Assembly (NCBI RefSeq): GCF_003932895.1
Contig: NZ_RQYW01000009.1
Coordinates: 1 to 64,000, forward strand
Direction of reading: 5' to 3'
From: Leptotrichia sp. OH3620_COT-345
Lineage (GTDB): Bacteria; Fusobacteriota; Fusobacteriia; Fusobacteriales; Leptotrichiaceae
DNA length: 64,000 bases
This document shows, piece by piece, positions 55,538-64,000 of this stretch (position 1 is its first letter; every line of letters begins with the position of its first letter). A program made the translations under genes and the position numbers. The notes beneath the pieces are model-generated. The model saw only the letters and a list, made by a program, of their open reading frames with translations. It had not been told where the DNA came from and did no database searches.

Positions 55538-56575
55538 ATGAAAATAGTAGTTTTCGATGCAAAACCCTATGATATCGAGTTTTTTGAAAAGTGGAACGAA
55601 AAATACGGGGCAAAGATAACATATTTTGAAGAAAAATTGAGCTTAAAAAATGTGATGCTTACCAAATATCAGGATGTAGTCTGTACTTTTGTAAATGACG
55701 ATTTGAATGAAAAAGTAATAAATATTCTTTCTAAAAATGGGGTCAGAGCTATAGCAATAAGAGCTGCGGGATATAATAATGTAGATATAAAAGCTGCAAC
55801 CGATAATAGAGTAACAGTATTCAGAGTTCCTGCATATTCACCGTATGCAGTAGCTGAGCATGCACTTGCTCTTTTGATGACTGTAAACAGAAAGATACAT
55901 AAAGCTTATAATAGGACAAGAGACGGAAACTTCAGCTTAGTGGGTCTGACTGGAATGGATTTGAACGGGAAAACGGCAGGAATTGTCGGGACAGGAAAAA
56001 TTGCGAGAATATTTATAAAAATACTGAACGGATTGGGAATGAACGTAATTGCTTATGACAAGTTTCCCAATGAACAGGCAGCAAAAGAGGAAAATTTCAG
56101 ATATGTCGAACTCGATGAATTATTTGAAAAATCAGATGTTATTTCATTACACTGTCCCCTTACTCCTGAAACTAAACATATTGTAAATTATAAAAGTATA
56201 CAAAAAATGAAAGACGGAGTAATAATTATAAATACTGCAAGAGGAGCATTAATTGATACTAGCATACTTGTGGAAGCTTTAAAGGATAAAAAAATAGGAG
56301 GAGCGGGGTTAGATGTATATGAAGATGAAAAAGATTATTTTTTTGCAGATAAATCGGCAAATATTCTTGAAGATGATGTACTGGCAAGATTGTTGTCATT
56401 TAATAATGTAATAATAACATCTCATCAGGCGTTTCTTACTAACGAAGCATTGAACAATATAGTAGAAACTACATTTGAAAATATACTCAAATTTGCTAAA
56501 AAAGACATTTTACAAAATGAAGTATGGTATGATGAAAAAAGTAATAAAATTATTGAAGGTCTAAGAAAAAATTAA
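55538..56575 (+). CDS. ldhA: D-lactate dehydrogenase
   Basis: 345 residues of the D-2-hydroxyacid dehydrogenase family, LdhA type: RAAGYNNVDIKAATDNRVTV, NAD loop GIVGTGKIARIF, catalytic Arg in INTARGALIDT, Glu in DVYEDEKDYFF and His in ITSHQAFLTNEAL. Reduces pyruvate to D-lactate and reoxidises NADH, the expected main fermentation step in Leptotrichia. Monocistronic, strong promoter. Confidence 0.95.
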   Translation: MKIVVFDAKPYDIEFFEKWNEKYGAKITYFEEKLSLKNVMLTKYQDVVCTFVNDDLNEKVINILSKNGVRAIAIRAAGYNNVDIKAATDNRVTVFRVPAYSPYAVAEHALALLMTVNRKIHKAYNRTRDGNFSLVGLTGMDLNGKTAGIVGTGKIARIFIKILNGLGMNVIAYDKFPNEQAAKEENFRYVELDELFEKSDVISLHCPLTPETKHIVNYKSIQKMKDGVIIINTARGALIDTSILVEALKDKKIGGAGLDVYEDEKDYFFADKSANILEDDVLARLLSFNNVIITSHQAFLTNEALNNIVETTFENILKFAKKDILQNEVWYDEKSNKIIEGLRKN

Positions 56576-56592
56576 ATATAAAATAAAAAAGG

Positions 56593-56717
56593 AGTTGTCT
56601 TGAATACGTTTTTATTGTCATTTTTATACTCTGATTATCTCGAATTTTTGTAAACAGGTTAATTTAAGATATCGCAGAATAAAAAAGAATAATTTTCTGT
56701 TTTAAGACAACTTTTTT
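56593..56717 (+). terminator. Long-loop terminator between ldhA and prfB
   Basis: AGTTGTCTT (56593-56601) pairs perfectly with AAGACAACT (56704-56712), followed by TTTTT. The roughly 100-base loop can hold inner helices. It ends 23 bases before the prfB start, so it may act both as ldhA terminator and as a prfB leader element. Confidence 0.5.
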
Positions 56718-56739
56718 ATAATAAAAGAGGTTAAAATAT

Positions 56740-57835
56740 ATGGATTTATTTGAAATAAAAAAGATAAATGAACAGAACAATATGGAAATTCAAGAAATCA
56801 GGAGGCATCTTTGACCTTGATGTATTAAATGAAAAAATAGAAAAACTCGAAAAAAAAACATTTGAACCTGAATTCTGGAATAGTGAAAATAGTCAGGAAA
56901 TATTGAAAGAACTTAATATTTTAAAAAAACTGATTGAAGAATATGAAAAAATAAACGGAATACATGAAGACATATTAATGTTAATAGAATTTGTCGAAAT
57001 GGGGGATGATTCATTTGAACCTGAATTGGAAGTTAAAATCAGTCAGATAGAAAAAGAAATAAAAAACTTTAAAATAAAACTGCTTCTTGATGAAAAATAT
57101 GATAGAAATAACACGATATTAACTATAAATTCAGGCGCAGGAGGGACTGAAGCCTGTGACTGGACGGAAATGCTTTACAGAATGTATGACAGATGGTCTA
57201 ACCAGAACGGTTTCAAAGTAGAGATATTGGATTCACTTTCAGGTGAAGAGGCAGGAATAAAAAGTATAACTCTTAACATAAAAGGAGATTATGCTTACGG
57301 TTATCTCAAAGGTGAAAAAGGAGTTCACAGACTTGTAAGGATCTCACCTTTTGATTCTAACGGGAAAAGACATACATCATTTGCTGCAGTAAATGTCGTT
57401 CCTGAAATAGAAGATGATGTGGAAATAAATATAAAATCTGAAGATTTGAAAATAGACACATATAGAGCGAGCGGAGCAGGAGGACAGCATATAAATACTA
57501 CGGATTCTGCAGTTAGGATAACACATATTCCTACAAATACGGTTGTTACATGTCAGAAAGAACGTTCTCAAATAAAAAACAGAGAAACAGCTTTAAAAAT
57601 CTTAAAATCCAGATTATTTGAGATGGAGCTTGAAAAAAGAGAAAAAGAAATGGAAAATATAAAAGGAACCGAAACAAAAATTGAATGGGGAAGTCAGATA
57701 AGATCCTATGTATTTCAGCCATATAAAATGGTTAAAGATCATAGGACAAAAGCTGAAGAAGGAAATGCGGATAAAGTTATGAACGGGGATATAAGTAATT
57801 TTATAAATGAATATTTGAAATATATAAAAAGTTGA
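56740..57835 (+). CDS. prfB: Peptide chain release factor 2, programmed +1 frameshift
   Basis: The true start is ATG 56740 with AGAGG upstream. The first 24 codons end in AGG AGG CAT CTT TGA C: an internal Shine-Dalgarno AGGAGG (56800-56805) three bases before the slippery CTT, then the in-frame UGA (56812-56814). A +1 shift continues DLDVLNEKIEKLEKK to 57835, giving 364 residues, the normal RF2 length. The GAGGQHINTTDSAVRI loop (GGQ) and the SPFDSNGKRHTSF region are intact. RF2 reads UGA and UAA and so controls its own level. A frame beginning at 56768 is an artefact of the shift. Confidence 0.97.
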
Positions 57836-57889
57836 CGGAAAAAGAAGAAAATTCAAAGTTAAAACCAGTAGTATAAAATGAAAGAAAGG

Positions 57890-57944
57890 AGATGTATGGA
57901 AATTATATAATTTATTTTATATTTTTATCATACTTTAAATTGAG
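57890..57944 (+). promoter_or_regulatory. fhs: Split ribosome site in the fhs leader
   Basis: AAAGAAAGGAGA (57880s-57890s) is followed by GTATG, about 30 AT-rich bases, TTTTATCATAC and eleven bases before the fhs ATG. GTATG/CATAC can pair. A short frame MEII-stop starts at the ATG inside GTATG. The layout and much of the sequence match the leader at 9955-10010 on the minus strand. Confidence 0.45.
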
Positions 57945-59615
57945 ATGACGGATATAGAAATTGCTCAAAAGGCAAAATTAGAAAAAATAAACGTTATTGC
58001 GGGGAAAATAGGACTTACTGAAGAGGATTATGAACTTTATGGAAAGTATAAAGCAAAAGTAAGCCTTAGTGTATTGGAAAAAAATTCAGATAAAAAAGAC
58101 GGCAAGCTTATACTTGTAACAGCTATTACACCGACACCTCCGGGAGAAGGGAAATCAACAGTCACAGTAGGATTAACTCAGGCATTGAATAAGTTCGGTT
58201 ATAATTCCGTTGCAGCATTGAGAGAACCTTCCTTAGGTCCTGTATTCGGAATAAAAGGAGGAGCTACAGGAGGAGGAATGTCTCAAGTGGTACCTATGGA
58301 AGATATAAATCTTCATTTTACAGGAGACCTGCACGCTATTTCAACTGCTCATAACTTAATTTCAGCATGTATTGACAATCATCTTTCACACGGTAACAAG
58401 CTTGATATAGATGTAAATAATATTACATGGAAGCGTGTACTTGATATGAATGACAGAGCATTGAGAAATATTGTAATAGGTATGGGTGGAAAACTGAATG
58501 GAATTACACGGGAATCATCATTTCAAATAACTGTCGCTTCAGAAATAATGGCAATATTTTGCCTTGCTGAATCTATTACTGATTTGAAAAATAAGATAGG
58601 TGAAATTGTATTCGGTTATAATAGAAAAGGTGAAATGCTTAAAGTAAAACAATTGAAAATTGAAGGTGCGGCAACAGCATTGTTAAAGGAAGCTATAAAG
58701 CCCAATTTGGTACAAACATTGGAAAATACTCCTGTGTTTATTCACGGAGGTCCTTTTGCAAATATTGCTCACGGATGTAATTCGATCTTGGCAACGAAGA
58801 TGGCTCTAAAACTGTCAGACTATGTAGTAACTGAAGCAGGATTTGCCGCTGATTTGGGAGCGGAAAAATTTCTTGATATTAAAGCAAGAAAAGCCGGACT
58901 GAAGCCCGACACAATAGTACTTGTAGCAACTGTAAGAGCATTAAAACATCATGGAGGAGATACAGAGCTGAAAAGTGAAAACATAGAAATGTTAAAAAAA
59001 GGAATGTCAAATCTTGAAAAACATATTGAAAATATGCAAAAATATAATGTTTCTGTTGTAGTGGCAATAAATAAATTTATAACGGACACAGATAATGAAA
59101 TCAAAGAAATTGAAAAATTCTGTAATGAAAAAGGTGTAAAGGTGGCACTTTGTGAAATTTGGGAAAAAGGAGGAGTAGGAGGAGAAAAATTAGTTGAAAA
59201 AGTAATAGAAGCTATTAAAGAAAATGAAAAGTCCCCAAAAAAATTTGCTCCTTTGTATGATGAAAAATTACCTATTAAAGATAAAATTGAAATAATATGC
59301 CGTGAAATTTATGGAGCCGACAATGTGAAATTTATGCCTAAAGCATTGAATAATATAAAGAAATATGTGGAAAATGGATATGATAAATTACCCGTATGTA
59401 TATCAAAAACACAGAAATCATTGTCAGATAATCCAAATTTACTTGGAAGACCTATAGGTTTTGAAGTTATGGTAAATGAAGTAAGATTATCAGCAGGAGC
59501 GGGATTTTTAGTAGTTATGGCAGGAGAAATAATAGATATGCCGGGACTTCCGAAAAAACCCGCAGCAGAATTAATAGATATAAATGAAAATGGGGTAATT
59601 ACAGGATTATTTTAA
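57945..59615 (+). CDS. fhs: Formate-tetrahydrofolate ligase
   Basis: 556 residues. [20 protein letters not shown] holds the P-loop; [38 protein letters not shown]-like [16 protein letters not shown] and [15 protein letters not shown]-like [16 protein letters not shown] blocks follow. Makes 10-formyl-THF from formate and ATP. The start codon has only GAG four bases ahead; the strong AAGGAGA lies about 50 bases upstream, see the leader entry. Confidence 0.97.
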   Translation: MTDIEIAQKAKLEKINVIAGKIGLTEEDYELYGKYKAKVSLSVLEKNSDKKDGKLILVTAITPTPPGEGKSTVTVGLTQALNKFGYNSVAALREPSLGPVFGIKGGATGGGMSQVVPMEDINLHFTGDLHAISTAHNLISACIDNHLSHGNKLDIDVNNITWKRVLDMNDRALRNIVIGMGGKLNGITRESSFQITVASEIMAIFCLAESITDLKNKIGEIVFGYNRKGEMLKVKQLKIEGAATALLKEAIKPNLVQTLENTPVFIHGGPFANIAHGCNSILATKMALKLSDYVVTEAGFAADLGAEKFLDIKARKAGLKPDTIVLVATVRALKHHGGDTELKSENIEMLKKGMSNLEKHIENMQKYNVSVVVAINKFITDTDNEIKEIEKFCNEKGVKVALCEIWEKGGVGGEKLVEKVIEAIKENEKSPKKFAPLYDEKLPIKDKIEIICREIYGADNVKFMPKALNNIKKYVENGYDKLPVCISKTQKSLSDNPNLLGRPIGFEVMVNEVRLSAGAGFLVVMAGEIIDMPGLPKKPAAELIDINENGVITGLF

Positions 59616-59731
59616 AAAGTAATAAATGAACGGTATTGAAAAATATCAAAAAATTGAGTGAGGGTAAGATTGTTAAAAAATATATAATCAGATGATTTTA
59701 TAAATTTTTTAGATGAAGAAAGGTTTAAATT

Positions 59732-60934
59732 ATGAAAAAATATGATTTTGAAACAGTAGTAAACAGAAAAAATGTAGGTTCGTATAAGTGGGATCAGATG
59801 TATGAAAGTTATCCGGAATTGGAAGATGGAATAGTACCTTTTTCGGTAGCTGATATGGAGCTGAAAATTGCTCCTGAAATAAGAGAAGGACTAAAAAAGT
59901 ACATAGATGAAATGATATTGGGATATACAGGTCCTTATACGGATTATTATGATGCTGTAATAAATTGGATGAAGAAAAAACATAATTTTGATGTGAAAAA
60001 GGAATGGATATCCTGTTCACCGGGAGTAGTTTCCGCAATATATGATTGTGTCAAGTCATATACTGAAGAGAATGACGGTGTCATAGTTTTTACACCTATG
60101 TATTATCCTTTTTATAATGCTATAAAAGTAAATAACAGAAAAATCATTGATTGCGGATTAATTGAAAATAAGGGTCATTACATGATAGATTTCACAAAAT
60201 TTGAAGAACTTGCAGCAGAAAAGGATAACAAATTGGTTATCTGGTGTAGCCCTCATAATCCCGTAGGTCGAGTATGGACCAAGAAAGAGTTGGAAAAAGT
60301 GGCGGAAATAGCTTTGAAACATAATTTAATTATAGTATCTGATGAAATTCATTTTGATATTATAATGGATGGCTATAAACATACTGTGTTTCAAACGCTT
60401 TCAGAAGAAGTAGCTGATATAACTGTAACATGTACTGCTCCTACAAAGACATTTAATCTAGCCGGAGTAGGTATTTCGAATATAATAATAAAAAATGAAA
60501 AACTGAGAAAAAAATTTAGAAAAAGTCAAGAAAAATCTTCTGTCCATATTTTTTCTCCTTTACCTTATAAAGCATGCGAGTTGGCATATAATGATTCAGA
60601 ACAATGGCTTTCGGAAATGTTGGAATTAATTAACAATAATCAGAAAACTGTAAATAAATTTTTTGAAGAGAAATTTGATGGATTAAGAGCTCCTTTAATA
60701 GAGGGAACATATTTACAATGGCTGGATTTTAGAAAATTGGGACTGGATAATGAAAAACTGAAAAAATTTATGAATGAAAAAGCGAAGTTATTTTTTAGTG
60801 AGGGATATACTTTCGGAGAAAATGGAAGCGGTTTTGAAAGGATAAATCTGGCAATTCCTGTTCATATTTTGGAAGAAGCACTGGAAAGATTGTACGAAGC
60901 AATAAAAAAAGAGTTTCCTGAATTTTGCAAATAA
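59732..60934 (+). CDS. patB: PatB/MalY-type C-S lyase (PLP aminotransferase fold)
   Basis: 400 residues, fold type I. Opening NVGSYKWDQMYESYP and VPFSVADMELKIAPEI are typical of MalY/PatB; WCSPHNPVGRVWTKKEL and SDEIHFDIIM bind PLP; the Schiff-base Lys is in TAPTKTFNLAG. Likely cleaves cystathionine or cysteine, giving H2S, pyruvate and ammonia. Monocistronic with its own terminator. Confidence 0.92.
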   Translation: MKKYDFETVVNRKNVGSYKWDQMYESYPELEDGIVPFSVADMELKIAPEIREGLKKYIDEMILGYTGPYTDYYDAVINWMKKKHNFDVKKEWISCSPGVVSAIYDCVKSYTEENDGVIVFTPMYYPFYNAIKVNNRKIIDCGLIENKGHYMIDFTKFEELAAEKDNKLVIWCSPHNPVGRVWTKKELEKVAEIALKHNLIIVSDEIHFDIIMDGYKHTVFQTLSEEVADITVTCTAPTKTFNLAGVGISNIIIKNEKLRKKFRKSQEKSSVHIFSPLPYKACELAYNDSEQWLSEMLELINNNQKTVNKFFEEKFDGLRAPLIEGTYLQWLDFRKLGLDNEKLKKFMNEKAKLFFSEGYTFGENGSGFERINLAIPVHILEEALERLYEAIKKEFPEFCK

Positions 60935-60947
60935 ATAATAATATTAT

Positions 60948-60990
60948 AAAAGCCTCGTGAATATTTATGAAAAGTTCAGGAGGTTTTTTT
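60948..60990 (+). terminator. Terminator of patB
   Basis: AAAGCCTC pairs with GAGGTTTT (one G-U), followed by a run of T's to 60990. Confidence 0.85.
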
Positions 60991-61015
60991 ATAATCTGAT
61001 TAATATTTTTAAAGT

Positions 61016-61044
61016 TTGACATTTTTAAAGGGAGCTGTTATTAT
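61016..61044 (+). promoter_or_regulatory. Promoter of the VOC gene
   Basis: Consensus TTGACA, 17 bases, TATTAT (61039-61044). The transcript would begin near 61051, 25 bases before ATG 61076. Confidence 0.8.
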
Positions 61045-61075
61045 AGTGTTAATTTTAAAAAATGGGGATATATTT

Positions 61076-61912
61076 ATGAATAGAAAAAATGAAAATGAAT
61101 ATGGTTTTAATTTTGAAACTGTAGTTTTAAGAGTAAAAAATATAAAAAAAATGAAAGATTTTTATTTGAAATTACTGAAAATGGATATTTTGAAAGAAAA
61201 CAGGGAAAAAGAGAAAGAAACTGTAGTATTAGGGGTAAATAAAAGGGAAATAATAAAACTTGTTTCATACGGAAATGAAAATATAAAAGAGAATAACGAA
61301 ATAAATGTATACCATGTGGCTTATTTATTGCCATCAAGGAAAGATTTAGGAAATTTTTTGAAAAACTGTATAAAGGAAAATATAAAAATTGACGGAACGG
61401 GAGATCATAGCGTAAGTGAAGCTATATACCTGACTGATCCTGAGGCTAACGGAATAGAAGTTTATGCTGACAGAGACAGTAATACATGGAAATGGGATAG
61501 AAACTATGTTATAATGGGAACAACAGCGGTTAATATAAAAGAATTACTAGAAATTTCCCAAGAAATATCGGAGTTTAAAATTCCTGAAAATACAAAAATA
61601 GGACATATTCATATGGAAACTTCAGATCTTGAAAAAGAAAAAAATTTTTATATGGAAAAATTTGGAATGGAGATAGTTTCCTGTATACCCGGAGCATATT
61701 TTGTATCCATAAATAAATATCATCATCATTTCGGTATAAACCGATGGAATAGTAAAAGGAAAATTATTAAAAAGGAAAATTCTACGGGAATTGAAGAAAT
61801 TTATATTAGTGTAAATAGGGAAATTTATGATAAAGTGTTTCTGGAATCTGGAAAATTTGAAATAAAAACGCCTAACGGAATAAAACTGATAATTCATCTC
61901 AATGAAAAATAA
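61076..61912 (+). CDS. VOC superfamily (glyoxalase/CatE-like) protein
   Basis: 278 residues from ATG 61076; a TTG at 61016 in the same frame is the -35 box of the promoter and not a start. Two VOC repeats: FETVVLRVKNIKKMKDFYLK with YHVAYLLPSRKDL and AIYLTDPEANGIEVYAD, then IGHIHMETSDLEKEKNFYM with SINKYHHHFGINRW. His and Glu metal ligands sit at the usual places. Resembles catechol-2,3-dioxygenase CatE homologues; the substrate is unknown. The next gene begins 30 bases on, so its regulator may be that XRE protein. Confidence 0.85.
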   Translation: MNRKNENEYGFNFETVVLRVKNIKKMKDFYLKLLKMDILKENREKEKETVVLGVNKREIIKLVSYGNENIKENNEINVYHVAYLLPSRKDLGNFLKNCIKENIKIDGTGDHSVSEAIYLTDPEANGIEVYADRDSNTWKWDRNYVIMGTTAVNIKELLEISQEISEFKIPENTKIGHIHMETSDLEKEKNFYMEKFGMEIVSCIPGAYFVSINKYHHHFGINRWNSKRKIIKKENSTGIEEIYISVNREIYDKVFLESGKFEIKTPNGIKLIIHLNEK

Positions 61913-61942
61913 TTGCAGATTATATAAAGAAGGAGGTTATTT

Positions 61943-62629
61943 ATGAAAAAAACGGGAGAAATACTTGAAGAATATTTAAAGAAAAAGATGACTCAGACTG
62001 ATTTAGCTAAAATAATAGAAGTGTCTCCTCAATATATTAATAATATAATAAAAAACCTAAAAAGTCCTTCTGAAAATTTTTTGGAAAAGTTTTATAAAAT
62101 ATTTGATGTAAATGAAAAAGATAAAATAAAAATAAGTGAGTATGAAGAATTTAGGAAACTTCCCAAAAAATTTCAGGAAGAAATTCTTTTATTAAAAAAA
62201 TCAGGAGAAAGAGAAAGTGAAGATGATGAAATAAATAATATGGAAAAAATTTCCATTTTAGGTAAATTTGATAGTGGAGGACTTTTCAGATATAGTGAAA
62301 ATAGCGAATATCTTTTTTTTCCTAAACATGATACGAATAATGAACTTTTCGGAATAAGGATACAATGTATACACTATATTCCCGATTTTTATATAAATGA
62401 TATTCTTATTTTTGAAAAAAATAATGACTATCGATTAAATGATTTACATGGAAAAATAGCACTTATAGAATATAAAGAAAAAATAGAAGTAAAAAAAATA
62501 GAATATATGGATGAAATCATCGTAGTAAAATCTTTAGGAAATAATGATAATATGATGCTACTGACAAAGGATAAACATTCATTGTTAAAAGTAAGAGGAA
62601 CATTGAAATCTTGTTTTAGAATATTTTAA
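61943..62629 (+). CDS. XRE regulator with degenerate S24 (LexA-like) domain
   Basis: 228 residues. HTH_3 domain at 8-55 (KKKMTQTDLAKIIEVSPQYI) and an S24-like C-terminal half from about 102: ISILGKFDSGGLF aligns with the usual cleavage site (A-G becomes S-G), FGIRIQCIHYIPDFYINDIL aligns with the catalytic-serine block, where Ser is replaced by His144. It should not self-cleave by the LexA route. GGAGG precedes the ATG. No phage genes nearby. Confidence 0.8.
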   Translation: MKKTGEILEEYLKKKMTQTDLAKIIEVSPQYINNIIKNLKSPSENFLEKFYKIFDVNEKDKIKISEYEEFRKLPKKFQEEILLLKKSGERESEDDEINNMEKISILGKFDSGGLFRYSENSEYLFFPKHDTNNELFGIRIQCIHYIPDFYINDILIFEKNNDYRLNDLHGKIALIEYKEKIEVKKIEYMDEIIVVKSLGNNDNMMLLTKDKHSLLKVRGTLKSCFRIF

Positions 62630-62967
62630 AAATTAATTCTTTAATCTTATATTTAATATTCCGAATATTATATGGAATAATTTTAAATCTAAGAGAAAAA
62701 ATAAAAAATACTGAAATTGATGTCGTGATATAGGAAAGGATGGAATTTTATATTCAAGTTTTTCTGCATCTCATAGTTTATTATTTATGACTGCTAATAT
62801 AGTTTGACTGAGGAATGAAACTTACTGTTTTGGAAAATTCAATAAAATATATTTGAAACAGTTAAATTTAAGACTGATAGAATTGATTTATACAAAATAT
62901 GGAGTGATAAAAGATTAGTTTTTAAATTTGCAGGATTTTTTAAATGTTTTTTAAGAAATATATAGAG
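62630..62967. other. Gene-free gap before the infC promoter
   Basis: TATTCC and GGAATA (62657-62679) form a short hairpin followed by ATTTTAA, a weak candidate terminator for the XRE gene. Nothing else is visible. Confidence 0.35.
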
Positions 62968-62996
62968 TTGACAAATATATAAAAATATAGTAAAAT
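62968..62996 (+). promoter_or_regulatory. infC: Promoter of infC-rpmI
   Basis: Consensus TTGACA, 17 bases, TAAAAT (62991-62996). Predicts a leader of about 225 bases before infC. Confidence 0.8.
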
Positions 62997-63002
62997 ATCC
63001 CA

Positions 63003-63232
63003 GTAATTAAATTAGAAAGTAGAAACATTGTTTCTCACCTTTCCATCATGACATAATTATGTCATTAATATTAAAACTTTTATTTAGAAAAAAGTTCATT
63101 GATGAGTAAGGTATGTAGTTATTTTAAAATAATTTTGCATATTTAACTATATGCACATATTTTTACGTGACTATTGAACAAGGTTTCTTATATCTTGTTT
63201 TTTTATTGTATAAAAATTAGGAGGTGTTCTTT
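63003..63232 (+). promoter_or_regulatory. infC: Structured infC leader (L20-leader-like attenuator)
   Basis: In order: AGAAAC-att-GTTTCT (63021-63035); an 18-base perfect palindrome ATGACATAATTATGTCAT (63048-63065); TGCATAT-ttaact-ATATGCA (63136-63155); and an intrinsic terminator AACAAGGT/ATCTTGTT (63177-63199) with a T-run ending 63204, nine bases before the ribosome site. Firmicute infC-rpmI-rplT leaders are attenuated by L20; the same logic is likely, but I cannot align the L20 site. Confidence 0.65.
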
Positions 63233-63757
63233 ATAAAAGGAACTAATAAATCTGATGAACCGAGAATGAATGAAAGAATCAGAGCAAGAGAAATAAGAGT
63301 AATCGGAGAAGACGGAGAACAATTCGGAGTGCTGTCAGTTAATGAGGCAATGGTACTTGCAAATGAGAAAGGACTTGATTTAGTCGAAATATCTCCAAAT
63401 GCTGCACCGCCTGTATGTAAAATTATGGACTATGGAAAATTCAAGTATGAGAAAACAAAAAAAGATAAGGAAAACAAAAAGAAACAAAAAAATGTCATAA
63501 TCAAAGAAATACGAATTAAACCTCATATTGATGAGCATGACAAAGAAACAAAAATATCTCAGATTGAAAAATTCATAGCAAAGGAATATAAGGTGAAAGT
63601 GAGTTTAAGACTTACAGGTAGAGAAAAATTACATGCCGATTCTTCCATTAAAATTTTAGACGAGTTTGCAAATCATTTTGAAGAAACTGCAACTGTTGAA
63701 AAAAAGTACGGAAAAGAACAGGTACAGAAATTTATTATGTTATCACCTAAAAAGTAA
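63233..63757 (+). CDS. infC: Translation initiation factor IF-3, AUA start
   Basis: 174 residues from an ATA codon at 63233. AGGAGGTG stands seven bases upstream; the GTG at 63224 is part of that Shine-Dalgarno and cannot be the start. infC commonly begins with AUU, AUC or AUA so that IF3 represses itself. The protein KGTNKSDEPRMNERIRAREI, GEQFGVLSVNEAM, DLVEISPNAAPPVCKIMDYG is full-length IF3 with both domains and the linker (FKYEKTKKDKENKKKQK). Confidence 0.93.
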   Translation: MKGTNKSDEPRMNERIRAREIRVIGEDGEQFGVLSVNEAMVLANEKGLDLVEISPNAAPPVCKIMDYGKFKYEKTKKDKENKKKQKNVIIKEIRIKPHIDEHDKETKISQIEKFIAKEYKVKVSLRLTGREKLHADSSIKILDEFANHFEETATVEKKYGKEQVQKFIMLSPKK

Positions 63758-63774
63758 AATAAGGAGGAAAAAAA

Positions 63775-63981
63775 ATGCCAAAAATGAAAACACACAAAGG
63801 AACTAAAAAAAGGGTCAAAGTAACAGGAAGTGGAAAACTGGTTATTAAACATTCAGGAAAAAGTCATATTTTGACTAAAAAATCAAATAAAAGAAAGAAA
63901 AGATTAGGACAGGATGCGATAGTTCCAAAAGGTGCAGAAAGAAGAATTAAAAAGTTGTTAGCAGGACAAGAAGGAAGATAA
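63775..63981 (+). CDS. rpmI: Ribosomal protein L35
   Basis: 68 residues: [38 protein letters not shown]. Second gene of the conserved infC-rpmI-rplT operon, with AGGAGG and a 17-base gap; rplT should follow just outside the window. Confidence 0.97.
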   Translation: MPKMKTHKGTKKRVKVTGSGKLVIKHSGKSHILTKKSNKRKKRLGQDAIVPKGAERRIKKLLAGQEGR

Positions 63982-64000
63982 ACCGGGTATAAATAGTATA

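Noticed and set aside
56768-56812. Independent ATG start for prfB in the post-shift frame
   Set aside because: The zero-frame leader from 56740 with AGGAGG-CAT-CTT-TGA is the standard RF2 frameshift arrangement.
61016-61075. Upstream TTG start for the VOC protein
   Set aside because: The TTG is the first half of a consensus -35 box, so it lies before the transcript begins.
62361-62420. Functional LexA-like autoprotease
   Set aside because: The serine of the G-D-S-M block is replaced by His, and the cleavage site is altered.
63224-63232. GTG start for infC
   Set aside because: It overlaps the Shine-Dalgarno AGGAGGTG, leaving no ribosome site upstream.

Overview
This window looks like chromosomal DNA of a fermentative, low-GC (roughly 30 percent by eye) Gram-negative anaerobe of the Fusobacteria, most likely Leptotrichia or a close relative. 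The evidence is an LPS kinase (lpxK) and an autotransporter (outer membrane) alongside Firmicute-like genes (whiA, HPr with a regulatory Ser46, a PASTA-rsgA-rpe order), together with D-lactate dehydrogenase, a PTS, alpha-galactoside uptake and strong AGGAGG ribosome sites. The genus is an inference; I saw no rRNA or tRNA gene.

Layout. 1-881: the trailer end of a CRISPR array (12 intact repeats, one mutated repeat and one fossil), with no cas genes in view. 1013-3804: a PTS operon (DUF7916-like protein, IIB, IIC). 4240-7008: a stand-alone GrdB-like domain, an Ntn-hydrolase asparaginase and an M20 dipeptidase. 7129-8924: an exported DUF302 protein and two exported flavodoxins, all with methionine-rich stretches. 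9362-9955: a phosphatase. 10023-16410: an AraC regulator divergent from an alpha-galactoside ABC transporter and a GH36 alpha-galactosidase. 17178-25232: flavodoxin, secreted proteins, whiA, lpxK, serS, a lysozyme and fba. 25526-27139: pyrG, ending on a bidirectional terminator shared with ptsH. 27234-32526 (minus strand): PASTA protein, rsgA, rpe, MarR-FeoA regulator, rqcH and ptsH. 32696-34100: a MerR-type promoter, a dead MerR gene and an aldo/keto reductase. 34503-41810: hpt, rsmA, khpA, thioesterase, rpiB, HIT protein, rRNA methylase, nfo, ktrA and ktrB. 41943-43703: an autotransporter with a spherulin-4 (GH135-like) passenger. 44059-47475: a lipoprotein, a sulfatase-maturase and glcK. 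47788-48599: a patch of decayed genes. 48680-62629: ligA, mrp, an atypical response regulator, sodA, a broken membrane gene, ldhA, prfB (programmed frameshift), fhs, a C-S lyase, a VOC protein and an S24-like regulator. 62968 to the end: promoter, attenuator, infC and rpmI.

How it fits together. Sugar enters by PTS or ABC transport, is phosphorylated by GlcK or released by alpha-galactosidase, passes through Fba, Rpe and RpiB, and is fermented to D-lactate. The most unusual signals are non-AUG starts of infC (AUA) and rsgA (AUU) that both suggest IF3-sensitive initiation; a shared leader between Shine-Dalgarno and start codon in two unrelated genes; a PASTA protein sitting in the prkC slot without a kinase domain; an outer-membrane-anchored putative amino-sugar glycosidase; a stand-alone GrdB domain; and exported flavodoxins, one of which lost its lipobox cysteine.
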